From contig JAJEKV010000002.1 of the NCBI GenBank assembly GCA_021234155.1, positions 44,321,203-44,385,202 of the forward strand: 64,000 nucleotides of DNA, given 5' to 3'. The position numbers and the translations under genes were made by a program. Positions 45,691 through 55,903 of the stretch are shown piece after piece. This DNA comes from Isoetes taiwanensis (taxonomy: Eukaryota; Streptophyta; Lycopodiopsida; Isoetales; Isoetaceae). Position 1 is the first letter of the stretch; each line of letters starts with the position of its first letter. Under the pieces are notes generated by a model that saw nothing but the letters and a program-made list of their open reading frames with translations, was not told the origin of the DNA and searched no databases.

Positions 45691-46184
45691 GACGGAATGG
45701 TTCCGGCGGCCTTATACGAACGAAACCCTAAAGAAATCTAAAGAACGCTTTTTGCCCTTTTTTTTCTGGAATGATCACGACCGTCTATTCAAAGAGTTAA
45801 TGTGGGCCGCCCGATCTAGGGTGCGGTCCATTACACAACATTATAATATAAGATGAACACATCAAACACTTCTTATGTGTAGGAAGTCAGAAATTCTCTA
45901 ATTTGAATACACCAGCCATGTCCATATATCAATTGGCAAGTTTGACTCGTTTGCGTTTTAGTATTTCAAATATGCATAGGCACCTCATCCTCTCCACACA
46001 TCACAACAAAGAGCACATGCACGAAAAAAACAAAGTTCCTAGTGCCAGCCTATGCTTTGATATGTCTTCACAAAGAATACGTACCAGATTTTGGATAAGC
46101 ATGAAGATGACCTCCTGCCCCTCAATAATTTCTTACCAATTGGCCTATTAATAATATATATGTCAATTAAAATTAAAAAAAAAA

Positions 46185-47040
46185 TTAACGTGCAAAATCA
46201 AAACAAATGTTAAGCATACTAGCTTTAGATTTCCCAAGCTTTCCTATGAGACAAATACCTTTAAAAAATGACTCTGCAGGTGCATCTGCATCTGTTTCTG
46301 CTGTCTCCTTGCTGGATGGCCACTGTGGTAACAGCAACCATGCAGGCTTGGGTAACTTCTGCTTCTTATACCACTGCAATCAATTTTCCCTTAACGAAAA
46401 TAATCAAGGGTCTCTTATATTGATAGATAATTTCAACAATGGAGCCACAACTATAGACATGGCACACTATTATTAAACCTCAAGAACGTATTAAATCTTG
46501 AAAAGCACAAACCTTTATTAAAAGAAATAGGAGCAGGCAGCAGAACGGGCAAGCATTGGAACCTTCGTTGTGGCTGGCAACATGGTAACAACTTCAACAA
46601 CATAGTCACTAAACGGAAGTTTAGTCCTTTTGTCCATGCATGCTGTCAAAAACTCCTTTTTAGGGACAGGCACCTTCAACAAATCGTTCAAAAAACATAA
46701 AGGTTGAAGTTTAAAAATAATAAGATTTCCAAGCTCTGATAAAAGTTTCTATTAGAAAAAAGACGAAGTCCACACCTGCTGAATGCCTAATACCCAGTTT
46801 GTTGATATGCCGGATATGCTGGCAGGGGATTTCTGCCTTCCAGATCTGCACTGACGGCCAAGCAGGGGAGCAAAGGAGGTCGACTCTGATCGCAGCACTC
46901 AAAAACAGAACAAAGATGAAAATCAAGCCTGTAAATGTCGGATTCTGCAGCCGAAATCTCCTCCTAACAGCTCGACCCCTTTCTTCCCAACCCATCTCTT
47001 CATTCTCTTTTCTGCATATCCCGCCCATCTCCAGCATCAT
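46185..47040 (-). pseudogene. Unidentified exon-like scraps in the outer Helitron
   Basis: Three minus-strand stretches are open: 47040-46711 (basic, then a hydrophobic LIFIFVLFLSAAI helix), about 46690-46530 (VPVPKKEFLTACMDKRTKLP and following), and 46379-46185 (KKQKLPKPAWLLLPQWPSS, acidic/Ala-rich after that). They probably derive from one or more captured genes. I do not recognise them. Confidence 0.35.
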
Positions 47041-47924
47041 TTGTGGCCCAAATATGTTGTCTCTTGCTTAGAAATCTTCTATCTAAACCAGCTACATACT
47101 TACCCGGCTCAGAAATCTTCGATCAACACCAGCTACATCCTTGGCTCTGCATATCCGGCTGCAAAGGTTCTTTAGGGCTAACCTTATCTCCTTAGACAAT
47201 TCAACGGATTCGGCACTTTAGGGCTATTTTTACCTCTTTAGGGTTAAATGAGGGTTTTTTAGGGTTTTTTAAAGAACGGGAGTCTGTCTGGGCCGTCCAA
47301 CTTCTAGACCAAATCTGGACCGCCCAATTTAGGGCGTGATGCACTACTTACACCAAAACATTATAATATAAGATTTTTAAACATTATTACGTCATTACAT
47401 TATCAAATAACTTATCAATTCGTAACTTCATTAAAACAAGGTACTTATTAGTCTCAGTTATCACAACATTTAATTTATCAAAATTTAACAGTTCCATATA
47501 CAATTATCCTTCAAGTACTCTTCATTCCTTGCAACACATTCCAACAAAATTTGTGTTGCAAGTCTTCGTAGCTCGACCTCCTTGCCCTCCGGAGCGCTCT
47601 ATTGGCCTGCAGGTCGACACTACGTTAGTACCATTTTAATTATTAATAAAATTATGGTTATAAGGGAACCACCCCATCTATCTACATGGATGCATGACTA
47701 ATCTCCCGGCGTAGGAAGAGGGTGCTTCTTCCATCGTGGTCGTGGAGACAGCGCCCTATAATGCCTATATGACGCTCATGCCTACACCTTTAGTTGCCCA
47801 AGCGTGGAGGATAGGGTCCTTCCCGTATTTGGGGCGTGAAGGATAGGGTCCTCCCCGTAGGCATTGACTAGAGGTGCTTTCCTATCAATGCATGCCTAAA
47901 TGGCCTCTTATCTCTCGAGGTCAT

Positions 47925-47947
47925 CTACTTCCGTGGGACGGAAGTAG
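47925..47947. other. Perfect 9-bp-stem hairpin
   Basis: CTACTTCCG pairs with CGGAAGTAG around TGGGA. Confidence 0.75.
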
Positions 47948-48045
47948 ACTTTTTAATCTACCATCCAAGCAAAACCGCGGTCATGCCTACAATGACATTA
48001 CACCACGTCCTAGAGATCGCCGTAGTGGTCCCATCATCGGTAACA

Positions 48046-48082
48046 ACGCATGCAACCCATACCTAGCATAGGTTGCATGCGT
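48046..48082. other. Perfect 12-bp-stem hairpin next to the gypsy 3' end
   Basis: ACGCATGCAACC pairs with GGTTGCATGCGT around a 13-base loop. It lies just beyond the end of the chromodomain reading frame. Confidence 0.8.
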
Positions 48083-48109
48083 AGATTAATCTTAACTACA
48101 CATGAATTA

Positions 48110-49400
48110 ATCTAAACACAAATCGACATGCCTGAGCCAATTTCTTCGGAGATGACCTTGCCGTCCCATTGCTCCATAAACTGGGGGTACTGCTTTAATA
48201 GATCCTTCTTAAGTATCCATGTCGCGTCTTCCACCGGCAAGTGTTTCCACTTGACCAAATATTGAGAAACTCTGATCTCCTTGTTTTCTTGAAAGCTTTA
48301 TCAAGAATCAATTCTGGAACTATTTCCAGCTGCTCTTCTGTCATTTCCAACAACGTTGGAGTGTCCAAGACTTCATCTGGATTTGGAGTATGCTTCTTCA
48401 ACAAACTCACGTGAAAGACTTTATGAATCTTTAGGTGTGCTGGCAAGTCTAACTTGTAGGATTGGTTACCTACTCTCTTGACTATTCCAAAAGGTCCAGC
48501 CCACCTTGGAGCAAGCTTCTTACAATTTCCGATGTGGAGCTTCGCCTGCTTCACTTTGATCTTGAGCCAAACGTTGTCGCCAACTTGGAACTCTCTGACC
48601 GTCCGATGCTTGTCGGCGACGCTCTTTTGTCGACTCCTTGCTGCAAGAAGATATCCTCGGACCTCTTCTACCAGCTGCTGCATATCGGCCAACATTTGCT
48701 GCGAAACCTCTACTTTTGACACGGGATTGTGCCAAGTGTCTGGAGTTAGACATTGGTAGCCATAGTTGATCATGAACGGCGACATCTGGGATGATTCCTG
48801 CTTGGTGCTATTATAAGCGAACTCAACCAAGTGAATATACTCTTCCCACATACTCTGCTTGTTCCAGACATAGTTTTGTAGCATATCTTCTAAAATTCTG
48901 TTGGTCCGTTCTGTTTGCCCATCCGTCTGAGGATGATAGGCCGTGCTCATGGATAGCTTCGTCTGAATCGTCGCAAAAAGATCTTGCCAAAAGACACTCA
49001 CGAACTTCGGGTCTCTGTCGGAGATGATCTCTCTCGGCATGCCATGGAGCCTGAAGATTTCTTTGGTGAAGAGCTTCGATGTATCCATAGCTGTGTCGGT
49101 GGTCCTGCAAGGCACAAAGTGTGCCATCTTCGACAACTTGTCGACTACAACCAAAGGCATCTTTCCCTCTTACTGTCCTCGGGAGCCCTATTATGAAGGT
49201 TATACTGATGACCTCCCACTTAGCGTTCGGCACCGCTAATGGTTCCAATGCCCCTGAAATTCGAAGCTGCTCTGCCTTCGTCTGCTGACACAGCTGACAC
49301 TCTTTGATGTAGCGAGCTATCTGCTTCTTCATCCCTGGCCAATAATAGCTGCTGCGCACTTTGAAATATGTCTTCATAAATCCTGCGTGGCCAGCTATTG
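48110..49400 (-). pseudogene. Gypsy integrase and chromodomain, frameshifted
   Basis: The integrase zinc finger (HDTHNSPIAGHAGF, then CQLCQQTK) lies at about 49400-49270. After a frameshift the catalytic core follows, with VVVDKLSKMAHFVPC, ISDRDPKFVS and STAYHPQTDGQTERTNR (the D, D and E of the DDE triad are present). Next come the C-terminal WAGPFGIVKRVGNQSYKLDL region and a chromodomain-like end (VSQYLVKWKHLPVEDATW in another frame). The integrase would insert the element; chromodomains steer chromovirus-type elements to specific chromatin. Frameshifts near 49140-49180 and 48280 make it inactive. Confidence 0.9.
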
Positions 49401-50765
49401 GACTGTTGTGGGTGTCGTGGAGAATCAACTTTCTCATCCCTGATGATTCAGGCACACACAACTTGTTCTTATGGTACAAAAGGTTACCTTCCTTCTTAAA
49501 ATTCTTGAAGGTTTCCCTCTCCTTATCTGTTCTTGCCTCCTTGCACAAGCTCGCCCATACTTCCTTGAAGTCTGCATCTGTCGGCAAGGTTTCTTCGATC
49601 TTCTTACCAAAGTCGTTGTTGAGCGTCGAGATTGCATTGCAGTGCACTCTTGTTGTCAGAGGATGCCTTGAAAGCGCATCTGCTACCACATTGAGCTTCC
49701 CCGGCTTATAAACTATATCAAAGTCATATTCTTCGAGGAACTCCATCCACCTTCGCTGCCTCAGGTTGAGATGTGGTTGCGTGAATACATATTGGAGGCT
49801 CTGATGATCTGTGTCCAACTGGAACTTCCTCCCCAACAGGTAGTGCCTCCAAATTCTTAGTGCTCTGACAACTGCAAGCAATTCTTTGTCGTGCGTTGGG
49901 TAGCGCGTTTCGGCGTCGTTCATCTTTCGGGAATCATAGGCTACTACTCGCTCTTCCTGCATGAGCACTACACCTCTATCTTGCTTGCATCTGTCGCCAC
50001 AAGCTTGCCCTTCTCTGGGTCTGGCAGGGTCAAGACGGGGGCGGTTGTCAAAGCTTCCTTCAACAATTCAAACCCTACTTGGGCTTTCTTGTGCCAATGA
50101 TCTGCCCAATCCTTCACTTTTTCCGCCCTCGTCAAGTCCATTAGCGGGGCCGCTATCTTTGCAAAGTTCTTCACAAACTTCCTGTAGTACCCTGCTAGGC
50201 CAAGAAAGCTTCTGACCTCATGGACATTCTTTGGTGCCGACCACTGTATGACTGCTTCAATCTTGGCAGGATCCGTCGAAATTCCTTCTGCTGAGATCAC
50301 ATGATCCAGGTATTCCACCTTCTCCGTTGCGAAGTGGCACTTCGACAACTTGACGTACAACTGGTGCCTCCTTAGCTTCTCGAGCACTCTCCTTAGGTGT
50401 TGTACGTGTTCCTCCAGGGATCTGCTATACACTAGAATATCATCAAAGAATACTATCACAAAAGTATCCAAGAACTCCCTGAAGATGTCGTTTGAGCCTC
50501 ATGAACGTTGCTGGGGCGTTCGATAAGCCGAAAGACATTACTGTGAACTCATAGTGCCCATACCGCATTCTGAAGGCGGTTTTGTGGATGTCTTCTTCCT
50601 TGATCCTTATCTGATGATAGCCTGACCTTGAAGCTGATCCATCAAATCATCCGATCTGGGGAGCGCATACTTATTCTTGATGGTGTGCTTGTTCAACTGC
50701 CTGTAATCTATGCACATCCTCAAGCTGCCATCCTTCTTCTTCACAAAAAGAATGGGTGCCCCAAA
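49400..50765 (-). pseudogene. Gypsy reverse transcriptase (3' part) and RNase H
   Basis: Resumes in the RT at [18 protein letters not shown] immediately left of the CACTA-like insertion. A frameshift follows, then the active site [17 protein letters not shown] and [12 protein letters not shown]. The RNase H domain shows LVATDAS, VVAYDSRKMNDAETRY, HDKELLAVV and TDHQSL, with the acidic residues in place. A second frameshift lies near 49968. Together with 60131-60835 this makes up one RT split by a transposon. It would copy the element's RNA to DNA. Confidence 0.92.
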
Positions 50766-50796
50766 CACACTCACCCCGGTTTTTGGTCCACTGTTG
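50766..50796 (+). repeat. Left terminal inverted repeat of the CACTA-like element
   Basis: 31 bp starting CACACTCACCCCGG, ending near TGGTCCACTGTTG. It pairs with 60100-60130. Confidence 0.88.
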
Positions 50797-50939
50797 AAAA
50801 CATCAGTTTTGGTAGGTCTACATGTCCTGTTTTCAAAGAATCCTACATGTGGATTTGTGAAGGTATGGTTTTGTTCGATAATGGTGTTCTTTTTTCAGTG
50901 GACTAAAACATCCACTGTTGTTTTGTAGTTTCTTCTATT

Positions 50940-51295
50940 GTGACATGTCATTTTATAATACAATCCACTGTAGGAAAGAGTACTTGAATTTCTACATGTC
51001 TAATAATTCTATTGTCACTTGTCTTTATAGATGTAGGAAAGAATATTTGATTCTCTACATGTCCTATACTTCCATTCACATGTCTTTATAGTAGTAGGAC
51101 AGAGTACTTTATTTGCTAAGGCATTGTAGGAAAGAATACATGAATTACGACATGTGTAATACTTCTATTCTCACATGTCTTTATAGAAGTATGAAAGAGT
51201 ACTTGATTCTCTACATGTCCTATCCTTCCATATCACGGGTCTTTATAGTGGTAGGACAGAGTACTTGATTTGCTACATGTGATGCACGTGCACGA
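50940..51295. repeat. CACTA subterminal repeats, unit about 60 bp
   Basis: About five diverged units containing CTACATGTC, TCACATGTCTTTATAG and GTAGGAAAGAGTACTTGA. CACTA elements typically have such subterminal repeats as transposase-binding sites. Confidence 0.75.
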
Positions 51296-51305
51296 TCACA
51301 TGTTC

Positions 51306-51314
51306 TTATACTAG
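51306..51314. repeat. 9-bp direct repeat, left flank of the Mutator-like element
   Basis: TTATACTAG, matching 55895-55903 exactly. A 9-bp target duplication is typical of Mutator-like elements. Confidence 0.65.
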
Positions 51315-51379
51315 TATTCCATGTAACACAAGTTACTTCAACTACTTCAATTACTTAACACCTATTTTTGCATAACGTG

Positions 51380-52240
51380 GGCACCAACATGCCAAGGTGG
51401 CTCTAACATGCCACCTAGGCTCAAACATGCCAAGGTGGCTCCAACATGCCACCTAGGCTCCAACATGACAAAATGGCTCAAACATGCCACCTAGGCTCCA
51501 ACGTCCTCAAACATGCCACGTAGGCTCCAACATGCCACCTATGCTCCAACTTGCCAAGGTGGCTCAAATATGCCACGTGGGCTCCAACATGCCACCTAGG
51601 CTCCAACATTCCTAGGTGGCTCAAACATGCCACATAGGCTCAAACATGCCATGCAGGCTCACTTAGGCTCCAACATGCCAAGGTGGCTCCAACATGCCAC
51701 CTAGGCTCAAACATGCCAAGGTGGCTCAAACTTGCCACCTAGGCTGCAACATGACAAAATGGCTCAAACATGCCACCTAGGCTCCAACGCGTGCTCAAAC
51801 ATGCCACGCTGGCTCCCAACATACCACCTATGCTCCAACTTGCCAAGGTGGCTCAAATATGCCACGTGGGCTCCAACATGCCTAGGTGGCTCAAACATGC
51901 CATCTAGGCTCCAACATGCCACCCAGGCTCAAACATGCCAGGTGGCTCAAACATGCCAAGGTGGGCTCAAACATGCCACCTAGGCTCCAACATGCCAAGG
52001 TGGCTCAAACATGCCACGTGGACTCCATAATGCCACGTGGGCTCCAACATGCCAAGGTGGCTCCAACATGCCATGCAGGCTCCAACATGCCAAGGTGGCT
52101 CCGGCATGCCACCTAGTCTCAAGCATGCCACCTAGGCACCCCAAGTGGTGACATGGCATGCCAAGTAAGCAAGGTCAAGTTTTGACTAGGCCAAAAAACC
52201 AAAGATGTCCGATGTTGGCAAATTTTAGGTGACATGGCTA
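51380..52240 (+). repeat. Left arm: tandem AACATGCCACCTAGGCTC repeats
   Basis: More than thirty diverged 17-18-bp units alternating between CCACCTAGGCTC and CCAAGGTGGCTC forms, ending in unique sequence GTGGTGACATGGCATGCC. Note that CCTAGG and AGGTGG/CCACCT make the units partly self-complementary. Confidence 0.9.
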
Positions 52241-52363
52241 GATGATGGTGACATGGACCTTGGATGTGCTGCAAACACCGGGCAGGCACCTCGACGGCGG
52301 CCCCTTTCTTGTGAAGGGGAGTCTCCGAAAGGTATATATGCTGGTGCATTTTCTCTTGCGTAT

Positions 52364-54350
52364 GCAGCGTCATGCTGCACATCCTGCCAAGATTTCACCT
52401 TTTTTCGAGACCCGGATTTTTATCTGTGCTTTTCTTTGTGTTTATGCTCCGGAAATTCATAATTAATGCATGGGGCAGGGAAAAATCCTGGTTTTCAGCC
52501 AGCTAGCTTGCCAAGTGGCCCCGAGAGTATAGGAAAATCCCCGGTATTTCCGGATGAGTTTTAGACCCTCGATTTTTTATTGGGATGGCCACCGTTGGCC
52601 TTGACAGGGTTTAGACCACGTTTTCGATTTTGGGGCATGGAGGAGGCCCCGGATTGGCGAACCGACCTCGCCGCGTCGTCCGGAATGGCGAAATTACCCT
52701 AGGGGACAAGTTTCACGACGAGTTTTCCCAGGGGATCAATCACTTACCCCTCACTAGGAGGTATTCAGCATCCACCTCCATGCCAATTGACTACAAGTGT
52801 GTAGTAAACGACCTACTTTGGCGTTTCTTGGAGAGGGGGTGGTCTTCTGCCCACGAAACTTGGTCCCCTAGGTAATGGGGATGTTCCAGGTCCATTGGCG
52901 GAGCCAGTTCTCGGTTCCGGAGTGGGGGTCCAGCCTGTCCTCAGCCCCCAGCTTGGACTAGCCTGCAAGAACAAGATACTTGGGGTTCACCCTGAGGCCC
53001 TGGTAGAAGATTGAAGTGACAATAGGAGCACTAGGACTGCTAGGTGGTATACATGTGACCACGGAGAAGAAAAGCTAGCTCCACTGCTCAGTAGGACGTT
53101 ACCGACCCGGTGGCCTCCGAAAGGGGGTTGGCTCGGAAGCTCGTCTCATGCCTCTGCTTGTGCTTCTATTGTCGGTGCATTTTCTCTTGCGTGTGCAGCG
53201 TCATGTTGCATATCCTGCCAAGATTTCACCTTTTTTCGAGACCCGGATTTTTATCTGTGTTTTTTTTTGTGTTTATGCTCCGGAAATTCATAATTAATGC
53301 ATGGGGCGGGGAAAAATCCTGATTTTCAGCCAGCTGGCTTGCCAAGTGGCATGGCGTCTGAGGAAAATCCCCGGTATTTTCGGGCGAGCTTTAGACCCTC
53401 GATTTTTGATTGGGATGGCCACCGTTGGCCCTGACAGGGTTTAGACCACGTTTTCGATTTTGGGGCATGGAGGAGGCCCCGGATTGGCGATCCGACCTCT
53501 CCACATCGTCTGGAACGCCGAAATTACCCTAGAGGACAAGTTTCACGACGAGTTTTCCCAGGGGATCAATCACTTACCCCCCACTAGGAGGTATTCAGCA
53601 TCCACCTCCATGCCAATTGACTACAAGTGTGTAGTAAACGACCTACTTTGGCGTTTCTTGGAGAGGGGGTGGTCTTCTGCCCACGAAACTTGGTCTCCTA
53701 GGTAATGGGGATGTTCCGGGTCCATTGGCAGAGCCAGTTCTCAGTTCCGGAGTGGGGGTCCAGCCCGTCCTCAGCCCCCAGCTTGGACTAGCCTGCGAGA
53801 ACAAGATACTTGGGGTCACCCTGAGGCCCTCGTAGAAGATCGAAGTGAGAATAGCAGCACTAGGACTGCTAGGTATGTGACCACGGAGAAGCAAAGCTAG
53901 CTCCACTGCCCAGTAGGACGTTACCGACCCGGTGGCCTCCGGAAGGGGGTTGGCTCGGAAGCTCGTCTCATGCCTCTGCTTGTGCTTCTATTGCCAGTGC
54001 ATTTTCTCTTGCGTGTGCAGCGTCATGCTGCACATCCTGCCAAGATTTCACCTTTTTTCGAGACCCGGATTTTTATCTGTGCTTTTCTTTGTGTTTATGA
54101 TCCGGAAATTCATTATTAATGCATGGGGCAAGAAAAAATCATGGTTTTCAGCCAGCTGGCTTGCCAAGTGGCCCCGTCTGAGGAAAATCCCGGTATTTCG
54201 GGTGAGCTTTAGACCCTCGATTTTTATTGGGATGGCCACCGTTGGCCCACGGCAGTTTTAGACCACGTTTTTTATTTTGGGGCATGGAGGAGGCCCCGGA
54301 TTGGCGATCCGACCTCTCCATGTCATCCGAACGCCAAAAATTACCCTAGG
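52364..54350 (+). repeat. Tandem duplication, unit about 820-840 bp, 2.4 copies
   Basis: Units start CAGCGTCATGCTGCACATCC at about 52364, 53201 and 54021; the third is partial. Copies differ by a few percent. Each full copy contains an 81-codon frame (52630-52875 and 53460-53705) with GDKFHDEFSQGINHLP-like sequence that is conserved between copies but matches nothing I know. Confidence 0.92.
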
Positions 54351-54369
54351 GGACAAATTCCACGACCCT

Positions 54370-55220
54370 CTTGATCGAGGAGCATCCCGAATGTAAATCC
54401 TACCAAACCCTAGGGTTTGGTAGGGTTTACATCTCGGCGTCAAGATGGAGACTAACACATCCCAAACTTTGCATGGAGTTCTCATTGTATGCTCACGGGA
54501 CCATGCCCGAGAGATGGGGTCAAATCCCCCCCGCGACATGCTTTTCCAGACTCCCCTTCAAACGGAAAGGGGCTTGTGAAGGAGTCTCCTCCCAAGGTAT
54601 CTTTGCCGCACCGGAAATTTGGCTCGTCTCCCGGTGCCATGAGGGTAATCCGGCCGCGGGTATTCCACGTCCGGATCCTGGGCCCTCCGGGTCATCCAGA
54701 GCATCCCGAATGTAAACCCTATCAAACCCTAGGGTTTGCTAGGGGTTTACATCTCGAGCGTCAAAGACGGAGACTCACACATCCGAAACTTTGCATGGAG
54801 TTCTCGTGTATGCTCACGGGGACCATGCCCCAGAGATGGGGTCGAATCCCCCCACAGCGGCATGCATTTTTCGAACTCCCCTTCACTTGGAAAGGGGCTT
54901 GTGAAGGGGAGTCTCCAAAAGGTATCTTTGCAGACCGAAATTTGGCTCTGTCTCCCGTGCCATGTGGGTAATCCGGCCGCGGGTATTCCACGTCGGATCC
55001 GGGCCCTCACGGGTCATCCTGGACATCCCTGAATGTAAACCCTATCAAACCCTAGGGTTTGCTAGGGTTTACATCTCGAAAGGTCAAGGCGGAGACTCAC
55101 ACATCCGAAACTTTGCATGGAGTTCTCGTGTATGCTCACGGGGACCATGCCCATGAGATGGGGTCGAATCCCCTGCTAACCAAAGGCATGCTTTTCCAGA
55201 CTCCCCTTCACTGGAAAGGG
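54370..55220 (+). repeat. Tandem repeat, unit about 320 bp, three copies with telomere-like palindrome
   Basis: Units contain, in order, AATGTAAACCCTATCAAACC (or variant), the palindromic AAACCCTAGGGTTT, TAGGGTTTACATCTCG, ACTTTGCATGGAGTTCTC, ATGCTCACGG and GACTCCCCTTCA. Copies start near 54385, 54700 and 55021. AAACCCTA is the plant telomere unit; here it faces its own complement. Confidence 0.9.
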
Positions 55221-55389
55221 GCGCCAAAATAGCTCATGTCCAACACGTTCCTAGTGAATTGGCCTTAGCGGAGGGTGCGAGAATCTTTGCCATGTAGAGG
55301 GTTAGTGTAATACATTTCTTTGCAAAAAATGACCGTGTAACTTGGTCTCTAGGGTAATTTCGCTGTTTCGGACAACATGGCGAAGTCAA

Positions 55390-55870
55390 ATCTCCATTCC
55401 GGAGTCTTTGTACTGCACCCAAAATTTGCCAACATCACCCAATGAAAAGACCAAAGATGGACATCTTTTCATTTTTGGCCTAGTCAAAACTCGACCTTGC
55501 TTACTTGGCATGCCATGTCACCACTTGGAGTGCCTAGGTGGCATGCTTGAGCCTAGGTGGCATGCCTGAGCCACCTTGGCATGTTGGAGCCTAGGTGGCA
55601 TGTTGGAGCCCGCGTGGCATATTGGAGTCACCATAGCATGTTGGAGCCTAGGTGGCATGTTAGAGCCTAGATGGCATGTTTGAGCCACCTTGGCATGTTG
55701 GAGCCTAGGTGGCATGTTGGAGCCTGCGTGGCATGTTTGAGCCACCTTGGCATGTTGGTGCCTAGGTGGCATGTTTGAGCCACCTTGGCATGTTGGAGAC
55801 TAGGTGGCATGTTGGAGCCGGCATAGCATGTTGGAGTCACCATAGCATGTTTGAGCCTAGGTGGCCACCC
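55390..55870 (-). repeat. Right arm: inverted copy of the left tandem-repeat arm
   Basis: GAGCCTAGGTGGCATGTT and GAGCCACCTTGGCATGTT units, the reverse complement of the left arm, with fewer copies (about 20). The inner unique part (55440-55540) mirrors 52122-52240. Confidence 0.9.
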
Positions 55871-55894
55871 CAAATTGTTGCGCATGCAACATTA

Positions 55895-55903
55895 TTATAC
55901 TAG
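55895..55903. repeat. 9-bp direct repeat, right flank of the Mutator-like element
   Basis: TTATACTAG, identical to 51306-51314. Confidence 0.65.

Larger units (their letters stand above)
43291..45853 (-). mobile_element. Inner Helitron carrying pieces of three host genes
   Basis: The minus strand starts TCTTATATTATAATG at 45853 and ends CTAG (43294-43291), with flanks A and T. The 3' hairpin has a perfect 9-bp stem (GTGCCCAGC GTT GCTGGGCAC, 43300-43320). In Helitron sense order it contains a topoisomerase II fragment (45690-45215), a NIP aquaporin fragment (45115-44542) and a pectate lyase fragment (44230-43932), all in the same orientation. A 77-bp duplicate of an aquaporin exon lies at 43721-43797. 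Confidence 0.92.
42759..47373 (-). mobile_element. Outer Helitron, minus strand, interrupted by another Helitron
   Basis: On the minus strand it starts TCTTATATTATAATG at 47373 after a flanking A and ends CTAG (42762-42759) followed by T. A perfect 7-bp-stem hairpin (GCCCACC ATT GGTGGGC, 42769-42785) precedes the end. Removing the inner Helitron leaves about 2.05 kb. It carries unidentified exon-like scraps at 46185-47040. Only 46 bp separate its 3' end from the 5' end of the Helitron at 42712. Confidence 0.85.
47374..48110. other. Non-coding, probably 3' part of the gypsy element
   Basis: Lies beyond the chromodomain end of the minus-strand gypsy element, where a 3' LTR would be expected. 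No duplicate of it was found at the other side, so an LTR call is not supported. It contains two strong hairpins, listed separately. Confidence 0.3.
51315..55894. mobile_element. Mutator-like element with long tandem-repeat arms, 4.6 kb
   Basis: Flanked by the 9-bp direct repeat TTATACTAG. The two arms (51380-52240 and 55390-55870) are inverted copies of each other and consist of many short units (ACATGCCACCTAGGCTC, ACATGCCAAGGTGGCTC). Inner arm ends match for over 80 bp (GTGGTGACATGGCATGCCAA and GTAAGCAAGGTC). The very tips pair poorly (TATTCCATGTAAC versus TAATGTTGCATGC). No transposase is present; the centre holds large tandem duplications. Mutator-like is inferred from the 9-bp repeat and the long arms. 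Confidence 0.7.

Noticed and set aside
47603-47625. CCTGCAGGTCGAC, identical to part of a cloning-vector polylinker
   Set aside because: The match stops after 13 bases and the flanks do not continue as vector; most likely chance.
51732-52116. Frames repeating CHLGSNMP-like peptides
   Set aside because: Translation of the 17-18-bp arm repeats, not a gene.
54371-55156. Overlapping frames of 80-160 codons in several phases
   Set aside because: They arise from the 320-bp tandem repeat; all frames change between copies.
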